Positions 52,396-59,518 of a DNA stretch of 64,000 bases are shown here, piece after piece. The notes under the pieces were generated by a model that ran no database searches, was not told the DNA's origin, and saw only the letters and a list, made by a program, of their open reading frames with translations. A program made the position numbers and the translations under genes. Within the stretch, counting starts at the first letter, position 1; each line of letters opens with the position of its first letter. The stretch comes from Acidovorax sp. 1608163 (GTDB lineage Bacteria > Pseudomonadota > Gammaproteobacteria > Burkholderiales > Burkholderiaceae_C): positions 1,491,001 to 1,555,000 of the forward strand of contig NZ_CP033069.1 of the NCBI RefSeq assembly GCF_003669015.1. Direction: 5' to 3'.

Positions 52396-53340
52396 TCACA
52401 CCCCAAACACCAGCGCCTGGTGCGCCCCTGTGCCTGCCAGCACACCCTCAGCCGACGCCAGCGTGGCGTTGTGGCGCATCAGCGTCAGGTCGCCTGCGGC
52501 GTACACGCCGGGCACGGTGGTCATCTTGTTGGCATCGGTGCGCACATACGGGCCCATGGGGCCTTCGTCGAATGCGCAGCCCAGCTGCTCGGCCAGCGGG
52601 CTGGCGGGGCGGGTGGCGCTGGCCACGTACAGCGCAGCCAGTGGCACTACACGCGCATCGCCGCCCTCGGCCGCTTGCAGGCGCACGCCCGTCAGCGCTT
52701 GGCCTGGGCCCTCCAGTGCCGCAATGCGCGCAGTCTCTACGGCAATTCCTAGCGCCAGCAGCCGCTCGTGCTCGGCGCGGTCCAGCGTGGTTTCGCCGTT
52801 CAGGAAGAGGGTGGTCGGGCCCCAGTCGGCAATCAGCTGCGCGTGCATGCCCGACTGCGGCGAGTGGTACAGCACGCCCAGCCGCTGGCCCGCAAACTCA
52901 TAGCCGTGGCAATAGGGGCAGTGCAAAACCGTGGCACCCCAGCGCTCGCGCAGGCCCGCAATCTCGGGCAAACCATCCTGCACACCAAAGGCCAGCACCA
53001 GCTTGCGCGCGGCCAGTTGTTCGCCACCTTGCAGCGCCACGGCAAAGTCCTGGCCGCTGTGGACTGCAGCGGTGGCCGACACCACCGTGCCTTGCACAAA
53101 AGTCACTGTGGAGTAGGCCGCCAGCTTGCGCCGCGCCTGCGCAATCATCGCCAGCGGCGGCTCACCGTCTTGCCCAAAAAAGCCATGCGACGCTGCGGCA
53201 AACCGGTTGCGCGGCTGGCCTGCGTCCACCACGCACACCCGCCGCCGGGCGCGCGCCAGCTGCATCGCGGCCGACAGGCCCGCAAAGCTGCCGCCCACCA
53301 CGATCACGTCATACGTTGGGGTCGTTGTTGTCGTTGCCAT
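52396..53340 (-). CDS. Thioredoxin-reductase-like NAD(P)/FAD oxidoreductase
   Basis: The 314-residue flavoprotein has an N-terminal FAD site VIVVGGSFAGLSAAMQLARA, a redox pair CPYC (C141/C144) in LHCPYCHGYEF, and a C-terminal GVYAAGDL FAD motif. The NADPH site is atypical (LGVLYHSPQSG). It resembles the TrxB-like/AhpF-like proteins that act without thioredoxin. AAGGAG precedes the ATG. An Rrf2 gene upstream overlaps its start by 32 bp, so the pair is regulated together. Confidence 0.85.
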   Translation of the reverse strand: MATTTTTPTYDVIVVGGSFAGLSAAMQLARARRRVCVVDAGQPRNRFAAASHGFFGQDGEPPLAMIAQARRKLAAYSTVTFVQGTVVSATAAVHSGQDFAVALQGGEQLAARKLVLAFGVQDGLPEIAGLRERWGATVLHCPYCHGYEFAGQRLGVLYHSPQSGMHAQLIADWGPTTLFLNGETTLDRAEHERLLALGIAVETARIAALEGPGQALTGVRLQAAEGGDARVVPLAALYVASATRPASPLAEQLGCAFDEGPMGPYVRTDANKMTTVPGVYAAGDLTLMRHNATLASAEGVLAGTGAHQALVFGV

Positions 53341-53791
53341 GGGCAATCTCCTTGTGGCCGTGGCACCCAGCCACCATGCGTTCATGAAACTCGGCCGACA
53401 GTTGCGCCAGCGTCACCGCGGCCAGCCGCGCCAGCAGCGCTTCCTCTGCGGCTTGGTAGGCATCGGTCAGCGCGCGGTTCACCGCCTGTTCGACGATGCA
53501 GCCCGGGCTCTCGACCCTGTTGCCCACCGCCAGCAGCGTGGGCGCGCCCAGCGCCTCATAAATGTCGCGCAGCGTGATGTCGGTGAGCGGGCACGACAGC
53601 ACCCACCCCCCGCCATGCCCCTTGGCCGACGACACAAAACCCGCATACCGCAGCCCCGCCATCAGGCGGCGCACCACCACCGGGTTGGTCTGCATGGCCT
53701 GCGCCATCACCTCTGAAGTGGCGGGCCCCTCCATCTCTGCCATGTGCAGCAGCGCGTGGAGAACGTTAGAAAGTCGGCTATCTCGTTTCAT
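53309..53791 (-). CDS. Rrf2-family transcriptional regulator
   Basis: The 160-residue regulator has an Rrf2 winged helix (SRLSNVLHALLHMAEMEGPATSEVMAQAMQTNPVVVRRLMAGLRYAGFV) and GHGGGWVLSCPLTDITLRDIYEAL. It lacks the three-cysteine cluster of IscR/NsrR; a single Cys (SPGCIVEQ) and a CHGHKE tail are present. It overlaps the flavoprotein gene, which it probably represses under unstressed conditions. Confidence 0.9.
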   Translation of the reverse strand: MKRDSRLSNVLHALLHMAEMEGPATSEVMAQAMQTNPVVVRRLMAGLRYAGFVSSAKGHGGGWVLSCPLTDITLRDIYEALGAPTLLAVGNRVESPGCIVEQAVNRALTDAYQAAEEALLARLAAVTLAQLSAEFHERMVAGCHGHKEIAHGNDNNDPNV

Positions 53792-53860
53792 GCAACATTA
53801 AAAGTTGCGTGATACTAGCATGGGTCTGAAAACTGCGCTGACAGAAGGGCAGTGAACTAC

Positions 53861-53920
53861 TGAATTGATAGCTGCCAGCGCTTATCGCATAAGCGCTAGA
53901 GGCCAATTTGGCTCAAATTC
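53861..53920. repeat. Dispersed AGCGCTT/AGCTAT repeat, copy 7
   Basis: GATAGCTGCCAGCGCTTATCG, then CATAAGCGCTAGAGGCCAAT. Arms GCGCTTATCG/CATAAGCGC are well kept. It lies between the Rrf2 and methyltransferase genes. Confidence 0.85.
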
Positions 53921-53953
53921 CCATGACACGCGCCGCATACCCCGCGCACCCCG

Positions 53954-53980
53954 CCCGTTCGGGCTGAGCCTGTCGAAGCC
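53954..53980. repeat. GTTC/GAGC-type repeat, copy 3
   Basis: The intact arm CCGTTCGGGCTGAGCCTGTC followed by GAAGCC, matching the right arm at 50831-50855. It sits just upstream of the methyltransferase gene. Confidence 0.65.
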
Positions 53981-54051
53981 ATGCACCGCCGGTCAAACCC
54001 GCAGGCCAAGCGCAGCCCAAGCGCCATACCCGCCACAACCCACTGCACACC

Positions 54052-54813
54052 ATGACCCAACCCACGGCATCCCCCTTCACCGACCCCGCAGCCGTCGCCC
54101 GCTACGCCGAAGGCCCCCGCCGCAACGTGCCCGGCTACGACAGCCTGCTGCGCATGTCGCGCATCCTGCTGGCCGAGTGCGTGCCGGCAGACGGCCGCGT
54201 GCTGGTGGTGGGCGCAGGCGGCGGGCTGGAGCTGGAAGACATGGCGCTGGCGCACCCTGGCTGGCGCTTTGACGGTGTGGACCCCAGCCAGCCCATGCTG
54301 GACCTGGCAGCGCAGCGGCTGCACAGCGCAGGCGTGGGAGACGACCGCGTTGCGTTGCACCACGGCTATGTGCACAGCGCACCCGTCGGGCCGTTTGACG
54401 GCGCAACCTGTCTGCTAACTTTTCACTTTGTGCCGCGCGAGGAGCGCGTGCTCATGGCGGCGGAGATCCGGCAGCGGCTCAAGCCCGGCGCGCCGCTGGT
54501 GGTGGCACATCTGAGCGCGGCGGATGGTGGAGGCCCTAGCGGCGAGGGCGGGGCAGGGGAGCGCGACCTTTGGCTGTCGCGCTATGCCGCGTTTCAGGTG
54601 GCGTCTGGCGTGTCGCCAGAGCATGCGGCCAGGGCGCGAGACAAGGTGGCTGCGGAGCTGGCGGTGCTGACGCCGGAGGAGGATGAGGCGCTTCTTCGCG
54701 AGGCTGGGTTTAGCGATGTGCGGATGTTTTATATGGGGTTTGCGTTTAGGGGATGGGTAGCGGGACGTCATGCCGGAATTCACCGACTGCCTCCCGTCAA
54801 ACAACAACGCTAG
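54052..54813 (+). CDS. Class I SAM-dependent methyltransferase
   Basis: The 253-residue protein has the SAM-binding motif I VLVVGAGGGLELEDMA (residues 50-65), an acidic strand end (FDGVDPSQPMLDLA) and LLTFHFVPREERVLMAAEI. It resembles the methyltransferase type 12/25 group; the substrate is unknown. The extreme C-terminus (GRHAGIHRLPPVKQQR) overlaps the convergent KAP gene by 17 bp and may not be ancestral, suggesting the KAP island cut into its end. Confidence 0.8.
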   Translation: MTQPTASPFTDPAAVARYAEGPRRNVPGYDSLLRMSRILLAECVPADGRVLVVGAGGGLELEDMALAHPGWRFDGVDPSQPMLDLAAQRLHSAGVGDDRVALHHGYVHSAPVGPFDGATCLLTFHFVPREERVLMAAEIRQRLKPGAPLVVAHLSAADGGGPSGEGGAGERDLWLSRYAAFQVASGVSPEHAARARDKVAAELAVLTPEEDEALLREAGFSDVRMFYMGFAFRGWVAGRHAGIHRLPPVKQQR

Positions 54814-56515
54814 CGACAGACCCATCCAACAAATGGCTTTGTTTCGAGTTAGCAAATAGTGTCTTTATCAGTTTACCAAGCCGGCCTGTGTTAGGGTCTT
54901 GCGCGAGATTTTTGCATGCCTCAACGAACCGATCCGTGGCTTGGCCGAAATGCTGGCGATAACCGTCGGGCTGCATCGTCATCTCCAGCATGCGCCGCAT
55001 AAACATGCGCAGATCATCAATATCAATATCTCTGATGGTGCTCTGGAAGTCGGCTACGGTGGCCGCCTTCATGGCTAGTTCTTGACGCGTGTTCCATCCG
55101 CTGTTTTTCGCAATAAATACACACGCGTCGAGTAACGTCACCGTGGCCTGAGCATGATTCTTTACCAATTGGAATTCAGCTTTGATCGCCGGGTGCAATT
55201 TGCGTCCGAACATGTCATCGTCGTCAAAGTCTTCGTGCTTTTTTGTTCTGAACTCTGTGATCCAGCGTTCCAGCATGGTTTTCGCCACGACATCGCCGCC
55301 CGGTAACTCTTCGACCGATTCGCAAAGGGCGGTGAGACTATAGGCGTCGATGAAGTTGATCCGCGGAATAAGAAACTTCGCTTCTTCGAGCAACTCCGCC
55401 TCAGTGAGGCGGTGATTCCAGATCAGTCGCTTGAAAAATTTCTTCAGATTATCCCTGGCAGTCATTGCCTCTTCTTCTGTGGCGTATTGGCCAACGATTG
55501 CTTTCACTTTGGTCGGGTCGAACATGCCCGATTGCAAAAATTCAATTACCAACAACTCGTATTCATCACAACTATGGATATCAAGATCATTGAGTAGTAA
55601 TTTCCACTTGGACTTGCGTTGGCTTTCTTTATCAACGTCTTTGTCTTCGTTCTGATTTAGATATTTGCTCCAGTCGTTGGGTGTGCCTTGTGCTAAAACG
55701 AAATCAAAGTCAGGGCCATCCTCAATACCTTTGTAATGAATGGCGGAGAGCAGAACTGTAGACGGCACAACCCGATTTAAAAGTACATCTGATAAGTTCG
55801 CCTGATTTTCTAAGACGCGGTTCACCGCTTTGATGACTTTGCGAATGATCCTTATGTTCGTAATGTCGCACCGTTGGATGGCATCACGTATACGCTCCCC
55901 ATACGCTGGCGGTGTGAGCCCGCAGGCGATGGTAAATGCCTCTTCGGTAGACGTGCTCAATCGAAGTTCTTGGTCGACAACTTTCTCTCGAAGCACATCC
56001 CAAACATTGCGGTTGTCGAGCTGGTCACTATTGAGGATCAGCACGAAGCGAGCTCCATGTTGCTGCGTGAACTCGTCGATGAACCCGAGAACTTCTTCGA
56101 TACTGAGTTTGTCATGCTTGCGCTCAATATCATCCAGAACAATGACCCTGTCTTTTAGCAGCGTAGGTATTGCAAGCAATGCTAGTTCGTCTAGTGCGGA
56201 GAAGCCTTTATGCAACGAGTTCAGCATTTTCCTTGCGGCCTCTGCTCCGAGCCTTAATTTCTCCCACATTGCGTTGTTCTTTTCCGCACTGGGAAGTGCA
56301 CTCTGGACGAGTTTGAGCTTGATCTGATTCATATGATTCAGACCGAAGAGCGAAACATACAGAGCGCCCTTAACTGCATTGTCAGCTGAATCAGTTTTTA
56401 CTTCCCGCCAAAGGTGGCTTTTTCCGGTTCCCCATTTCCCCGAGAGTGCGATCACTTTGCTGTCTTGATCCGCTAGCAATTGGATCAAATTTTCTTTGGT
56501 TATCTTCAGCGTCAC
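54797..56515 (-). CDS. KAP-type P-loop NTPase, candidate defence protein
   Basis: The 572-residue P-loop protein has Walker A GKWGTGKS (26-33) and Walker B RVIVLDDIER (about 123-132), and KAP-like spacing to a VLILNSD motif. The long C-terminal half is helical and unfamiliar. KAP NTPases include phage-exclusion PifA of F, so a membrane-linked or phage-linked defence role is plausible. No membrane segment is obvious. The gene starts with GTG after AAAGGAAATATC. It is visibly richer in A/T than all its neighbours, which supports recent transfer. It is flanked by a clipped methyltransferase end and a ROK pseudogene. The function is not proven. Confidence 0.7.
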   Translation of the reverse strand: MTLKITKENLIQLLADQDSKVIALSGKWGTGKSHLWREVKTDSADNAVKGALYVSLFGLNHMNQIKLKLVQSALPSAEKNNAMWEKLRLGAEAARKMLNSLHKGFSALDELALLAIPTLLKDRVIVLDDIERKHDKLSIEEVLGFIDEFTQQHGARFVLILNSDQLDNRNVWDVLREKVVDQELRLSTSTEEAFTIACGLTPPAYGERIRDAIQRCDITNIRIIRKVIKAVNRVLENQANLSDVLLNRVVPSTVLLSAIHYKGIEDGPDFDFVLAQGTPNDWSKYLNQNEDKDVDKESQRKSKWKLLLNDLDIHSCDEYELLVIEFLQSGMFDPTKVKAIVGQYATEEEAMTARDNLKKFFKRLIWNHRLTEAELLEEAKFLIPRINFIDAYSLTALCESVEELPGGDVVAKTMLERWITEFRTKKHEDFDDDDMFGRKLHPAIKAEFQLVKNHAQATVTLLDACVFIAKNSGWNTRQELAMKAATVADFQSTIRDIDIDDLRMFMRRMLEMTMQPDGYRQHFGQATDRFVEACKNLAQDPNTGRLGKLIKTLFANSKQSHLLDGSVASVVV

Positions 56516-56628
56516 GATATTTCCTTTGAGGCTCTCGCCAATCCTGCTCCGGTATGTGTATGAGTTGTTCGGTCAATAGGGACCTATCAACACCTGAGAT
56601 TGCTGCAAGGAGGGTACGACTCAATTGC

Positions 56629-56711
56629 GGTCTATTCAAAGCAGAGGTCTACATACGCCATCTTTGGACTAATTTAGACCAAAGTTCAGTCTTGCCCGGC
56701 CAAAGTAGACC
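56629..56711. promoter_or_regulatory. GGTCTA/TAGACC cluster upstream of the KAP gene
   Basis: GGTCTA occurs at 56629 and 56646 and TAGACC at 56675 and 56706. The longest dyad is at 56662-56684 (CTTTGGACTAA / TTTAGACCAAAG). The four sites are arranged inward-facing and lie 114 bp or more upstream of the KAP start. They are likely binding sites of a dimeric regulator not coded here. Confidence 0.5.
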
Positions 56712-56778
56712 GAATAGCGTCCCTGTCAAGCACCCACCCCCATGAGGTGCTGCACAACAAAACGACAGGAGACAAGCC

Positions 56779-57039
56779 TTGCCATCCACCCGCTGGAGTC
56801 ACTGCGGCACTGAAGACCTGAGCGTCTTGCAGGCCATCTTCTGATCCACAGGCGCGTCGCGCAATGCGCTGGCGCAGCGCCTGGCCTATTCCAAGAGCAA
56901 GGCCAACGCCATGGTGGCGGCGCTGCTGGATGAAGGCCTGCTCGACGAGGTGGGCCTGCAGGAGTCCTCTGGTGGCCGCCGTGCCGAGACCCCTCGATTG
57001 ACCGAAACCCTGAGCGTGGTCCTTGGCCTCTCCTTTTGA
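56779..57039 (+). pseudogene. Remnant of a ROK-family regulator (HTH part)
   Basis: After AGGAGACAAGCC and a TTG start the frame reads PSTRWSHCGTEDLSVLQAIF and hits TGA at 56842. It then continues STGASRNALAQRLAYSKSKANAM and LLDEGLLDEVGLQESSGGRRAETPRLTETLSVVLGL before a second stop at 57037. This is the winged helix of a ROK/NagC-type repressor with the sugar-kinase domain missing. It lies between the KAP gene and the shikimate operon, so it may once have controlled the latter or marks an insertion scar. Confidence 0.7.
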
Positions 57040-57210
57040 GGTTGCACTGCCATACCGGCGCCGCGTGTGATGGGCGCCCCCAAGTTGCTGCATACCGGCC
57101 CGGGCACGTCCCGCAGCCCTCTAGGGTTTGCCCTAGTCATCGAATAACGTACTAGTTAGTACATTGCATGCACTTTCATCAAACAAAGCGCTTTTTTGCG
57201 CCGGATGTGC
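57040..57210. other. Intergenic region before the shikimate operon
   Basis: There is no gene. It holds the dyad CTAGGGTTTGCCCTAG (57121-57136) and the AT-rich stretch TAACGTACTAGTTAGTACATT, which includes the palindromic GTACTAGTTAGTAC (57148-57161). These are candidate operators for the operon downstream. Confidence 0.5.
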
Positions 57211-58587
57211 ATGTCTTCCAACACTTCTCCGTCGGCCACCCACGCTGGCACCGCCAGCCACAATCCTCGCAAGGCGGCCCTCGCCAGCTGGATTGGCAGT
57301 GCTGTCGAGTACTACGACTTCTTCATCTACGGCACGGCCGCTGCGCTGGTGTTCGGCAAGCTGTTCTTTCCGTCGATTGACCCGCAACTGGCCAACGTGG
57401 CGGCGTTTGCCACGTTTGGCGTGGCCTACATCACCCGGCCCTTGGGGGCGGTGCTGCTGGGGCACATTGGCGACAAGTTTGGGCGCAAGAAGGTGCTCAC
57501 GCTCACGCTGTTGCTCATGGGCTTTTCGACCTTCATGATTGGTGTGCTGCCCACGTATGAGCAAATCGGCTTTGCCGCGCCTGCGCTGCTGGTGGTGATG
57601 CGTTTGCTGCAAGGCGTCTCGGCGGCGGGCGAGCAGGCCGGGGCCAATTCGATGACGCTGGAGCATGCGCCCGACCATCGCCGCGCCTTCTTCACCAGCT
57701 TCACGCTGTCGGGCACGCAGGCGGGGCTTATCCTGGCCACGTTGGTGTTCATTCCCATCTCGGCTTTGCCTGAGGACCAGTTGTTGGCCTGGGGCTGGCG
57801 CATTCCGTTTTTGCTGAGTGCGGTGGTGGTGGCGGTGGGCTTTTGGGTGCGCCGCACCTTGCCTGAGACGCCCGCTTTTGAAGAAGACGCCCAAGCCAAG
57901 GGCAAGGCCAAGTTGCCGGTGGTAGAGCTGTTCACCCAGCACAAGGCCCAGGTGCTGCGCGTGGTGTTTGCCGCGCTGGTGTCGGTGGTCAGCACTATCT
58001 TCAGCGTGTTCACGCTGTCGTATGCGGTCAACACCATCCACATCCCGCGCGCCACCATGCTCACGGTGCTGGTGCTGGCCAACCTGGTGGCGCTGGGCGC
58101 CATCCCGCTGTGGGCCACGCTGTCAGACCGCATTGGCCGCCGCCCGGTGTTCATCCTGGGCGCGCTGGGCTCTGCTGCGCTGATCTGGCCCTACATGTGG
58201 GCGCTGAGCACGGCCAATATTCCGCTGATTTTTGCGCTGGGCATTTTGCTGTCGGGCGTGGTGTACAGCGCCGCCAACGGTGTGTGGCCCGCCCTGTATG
58301 GCGAGATGTTTGACACCCGCGTGCGCCTGTCGGGCATGGCCATTGGCACGCAGCTGGGCTTTGCCTTGGGTGGCTTTGCGCCCACCATCAGCGCGGCCAT
58401 TTTGGGCACCGGCCCCACGGGCTGGATTCCGGTGGCGGCGTTTACCACGGGTGCTGCGGTGGTGTCGGCCATCTCGGCCTTCACCGCGCGTGAAACCTAT
58501 CGTGTGCCCATGGCACAGCTGGGCAAGTACGGCGCCGCATCGGCTGCCCCAACCAAATCTTCGCAACGTGGGGCACAAACCGCATGA
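57211..58587 (+). CDS. MHS-family MFS transporter (shikimate-type)
   Basis: The 458-residue permease has 12 predicted membrane helices, the MHS N-terminal block AVEYYDFFIYGTAAALVFGKLFFPS, and GHIGDKFGRKKVL between helices 2 and 3. MHS transporters are proton symporters for metabolites such as shikimate, alpha-ketoglutarate or proline betaine. The two enzymes downstream point to shikimate or quinate. An ATG at 57205 is also possible; 57211 has a GGA at better spacing. It overlaps the next gene by 4 bp. Confidence 0.88.
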   Translation: MSSNTSPSATHAGTASHNPRKAALASWIGSAVEYYDFFIYGTAAALVFGKLFFPSIDPQLANVAAFATFGVAYITRPLGAVLLGHIGDKFGRKKVLTLTLLLMGFSTFMIGVLPTYEQIGFAAPALLVVMRLLQGVSAAGEQAGANSMTLEHAPDHRRAFFTSFTLSGTQAGLILATLVFIPISALPEDQLLAWGWRIPFLLSAVVVAVGFWVRRTLPETPAFEEDAQAKGKAKLPVVELFTQHKAQVLRVVFAALVSVVSTIFSVFTLSYAVNTIHIPRATMLTVLVLANLVALGAIPLWATLSDRIGRRPVFILGALGSAALIWPYMWALSTANIPLIFALGILLSGVVYSAANGVWPALYGEMFDTRVRLSGMAIGTQLGFALGGFAPTISAAILGTGPTGWIPVAAFTTGAAVVSAISAFTARETYRVPMAQLGKYGAASAAPTKSSQRGAQTA

Positions 58588-59417
58588 TCTCCGGCAAAAC
58601 CGCACTCATCGCCCACCTGGGCTACCCCACGGAGTCGTTCAAGGCCCCGATGATCTACAACCCCTGGTTTGAAAAGCAGGGTATTGATGCGGTGGTGGTG
58701 CCCATGGGCGTCAAGCCCGATGACTACACCGCCACGCTGGCCGCGCTCTCGCGCTTTACCAACCTCAAGGGCGCCTTGGTGACCATGCCGCACAAGGTCA
58801 CCACCTTGTCGCTGGCCGACGAAGTCACGCCCACGGCCCGCATTGCCGGTGCCTGCAACGCGCTGCTGCTGCGGCCCGATGGCACCTGGCTGGGCGACCA
58901 GTTTGATGGCGCGGGCTTTGTGCGGGGGCTGCTGCGCAAGGGGCGCACGCTGCGCGGGGCGCGTGTGATCGTGTCGGGCGCGGGCGGCGTGGGCTCGGCC
59001 ATCGCGGCCTCTTTGGCGGCCGAAGGCGTGGCCCACATCAGCCTGTATGACACCTATGCCGCCAGCGCCGAAGGCCTGGCCGAGCGCCTGCGCGCCCACT
59101 ACCCGCAGCTGGTGGTGCAGACGGGATCGAACGACCCGGCGGGTTTTGACGTGGTGGTGAACGCCACGCCGCTGGGCATGAAGGAGGGCGACCCGCTGCC
59201 CTTTGATGTGGCGCGCATCGACGCTGGTGCCATGGTGGGCGAGGTGGTGATGAAGACCGAATACACGCCGCTGCTGCAAGCCGCGCTGGCCAAGGGCTGC
59301 GGTGTGCAGGTGGGCACCGACATGCTGTTCGAGATGATTCCGGCCTACCTGGAATTCTTTGGCTACGGCACCGCCACGGCCGATGAATTGCGCGCTGTGG
59401 CGCAGATCAAGTATTGA
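58584..59417 (+). CDS. Shikimate/quinate dehydrogenase-like protein
   Basis: The 277-residue AroE-family enzyme has an N-terminal ALIAHLGYPTESFKAPMIYN and TMPHKVTTLSLAD (K71 in MPHK is catalytic in the family). The Rossmann motif is SGAGGVGSAIAASLAAEGV. It interconverts shikimate and 3-dehydroshikimate (or quinate and dehydroquinate). Its place between a transporter and QuiC1 makes it catabolic, distinct from the biosynthetic AroE. Its ATG overlaps the transporter stop. Confidence 0.88.
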   Translation: MISGKTALIAHLGYPTESFKAPMIYNPWFEKQGIDAVVVPMGVKPDDYTATLAALSRFTNLKGALVTMPHKVTTLSLADEVTPTARIAGACNALLLRPDGTWLGDQFDGAGFVRGLLRKGRTLRGARVIVSGAGGVGSAIAASLAAEGVAHISLYDTYAASAEGLAERLRAHYPQLVVQTGSNDPAGFDVVVNATPLGMKEGDPLPFDVARIDAGAMVGEVVMKTEYTPLLQAALAKGCGVQVGTDMLFEMIPAYLEFFGYGTATADELRAVAQIKY

Positions 59418-59518
59418 GCTAGATGCTGGAAACCAGTGGGGGCGGGGCGGCAACGCCCGGCCCTTTTTGCATTGAGAGCGCTCGTTGCAAGAGTGCTGAA
59501 ACAACCGAAGGTGTACGC

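Noticed and set aside
52103..52399. 98-codon minus-strand ORF between the MDR and flavoprotein genes
   Set aside because: Passes through a dispersed repeat and has no protein-like features; treated as intergenic.
56391..56639. 82-codon minus-strand ORF at the KAP 5' end
   Set aside because: Overlaps the KAP gene by 125 bp in another frame; no ribosome site or family.
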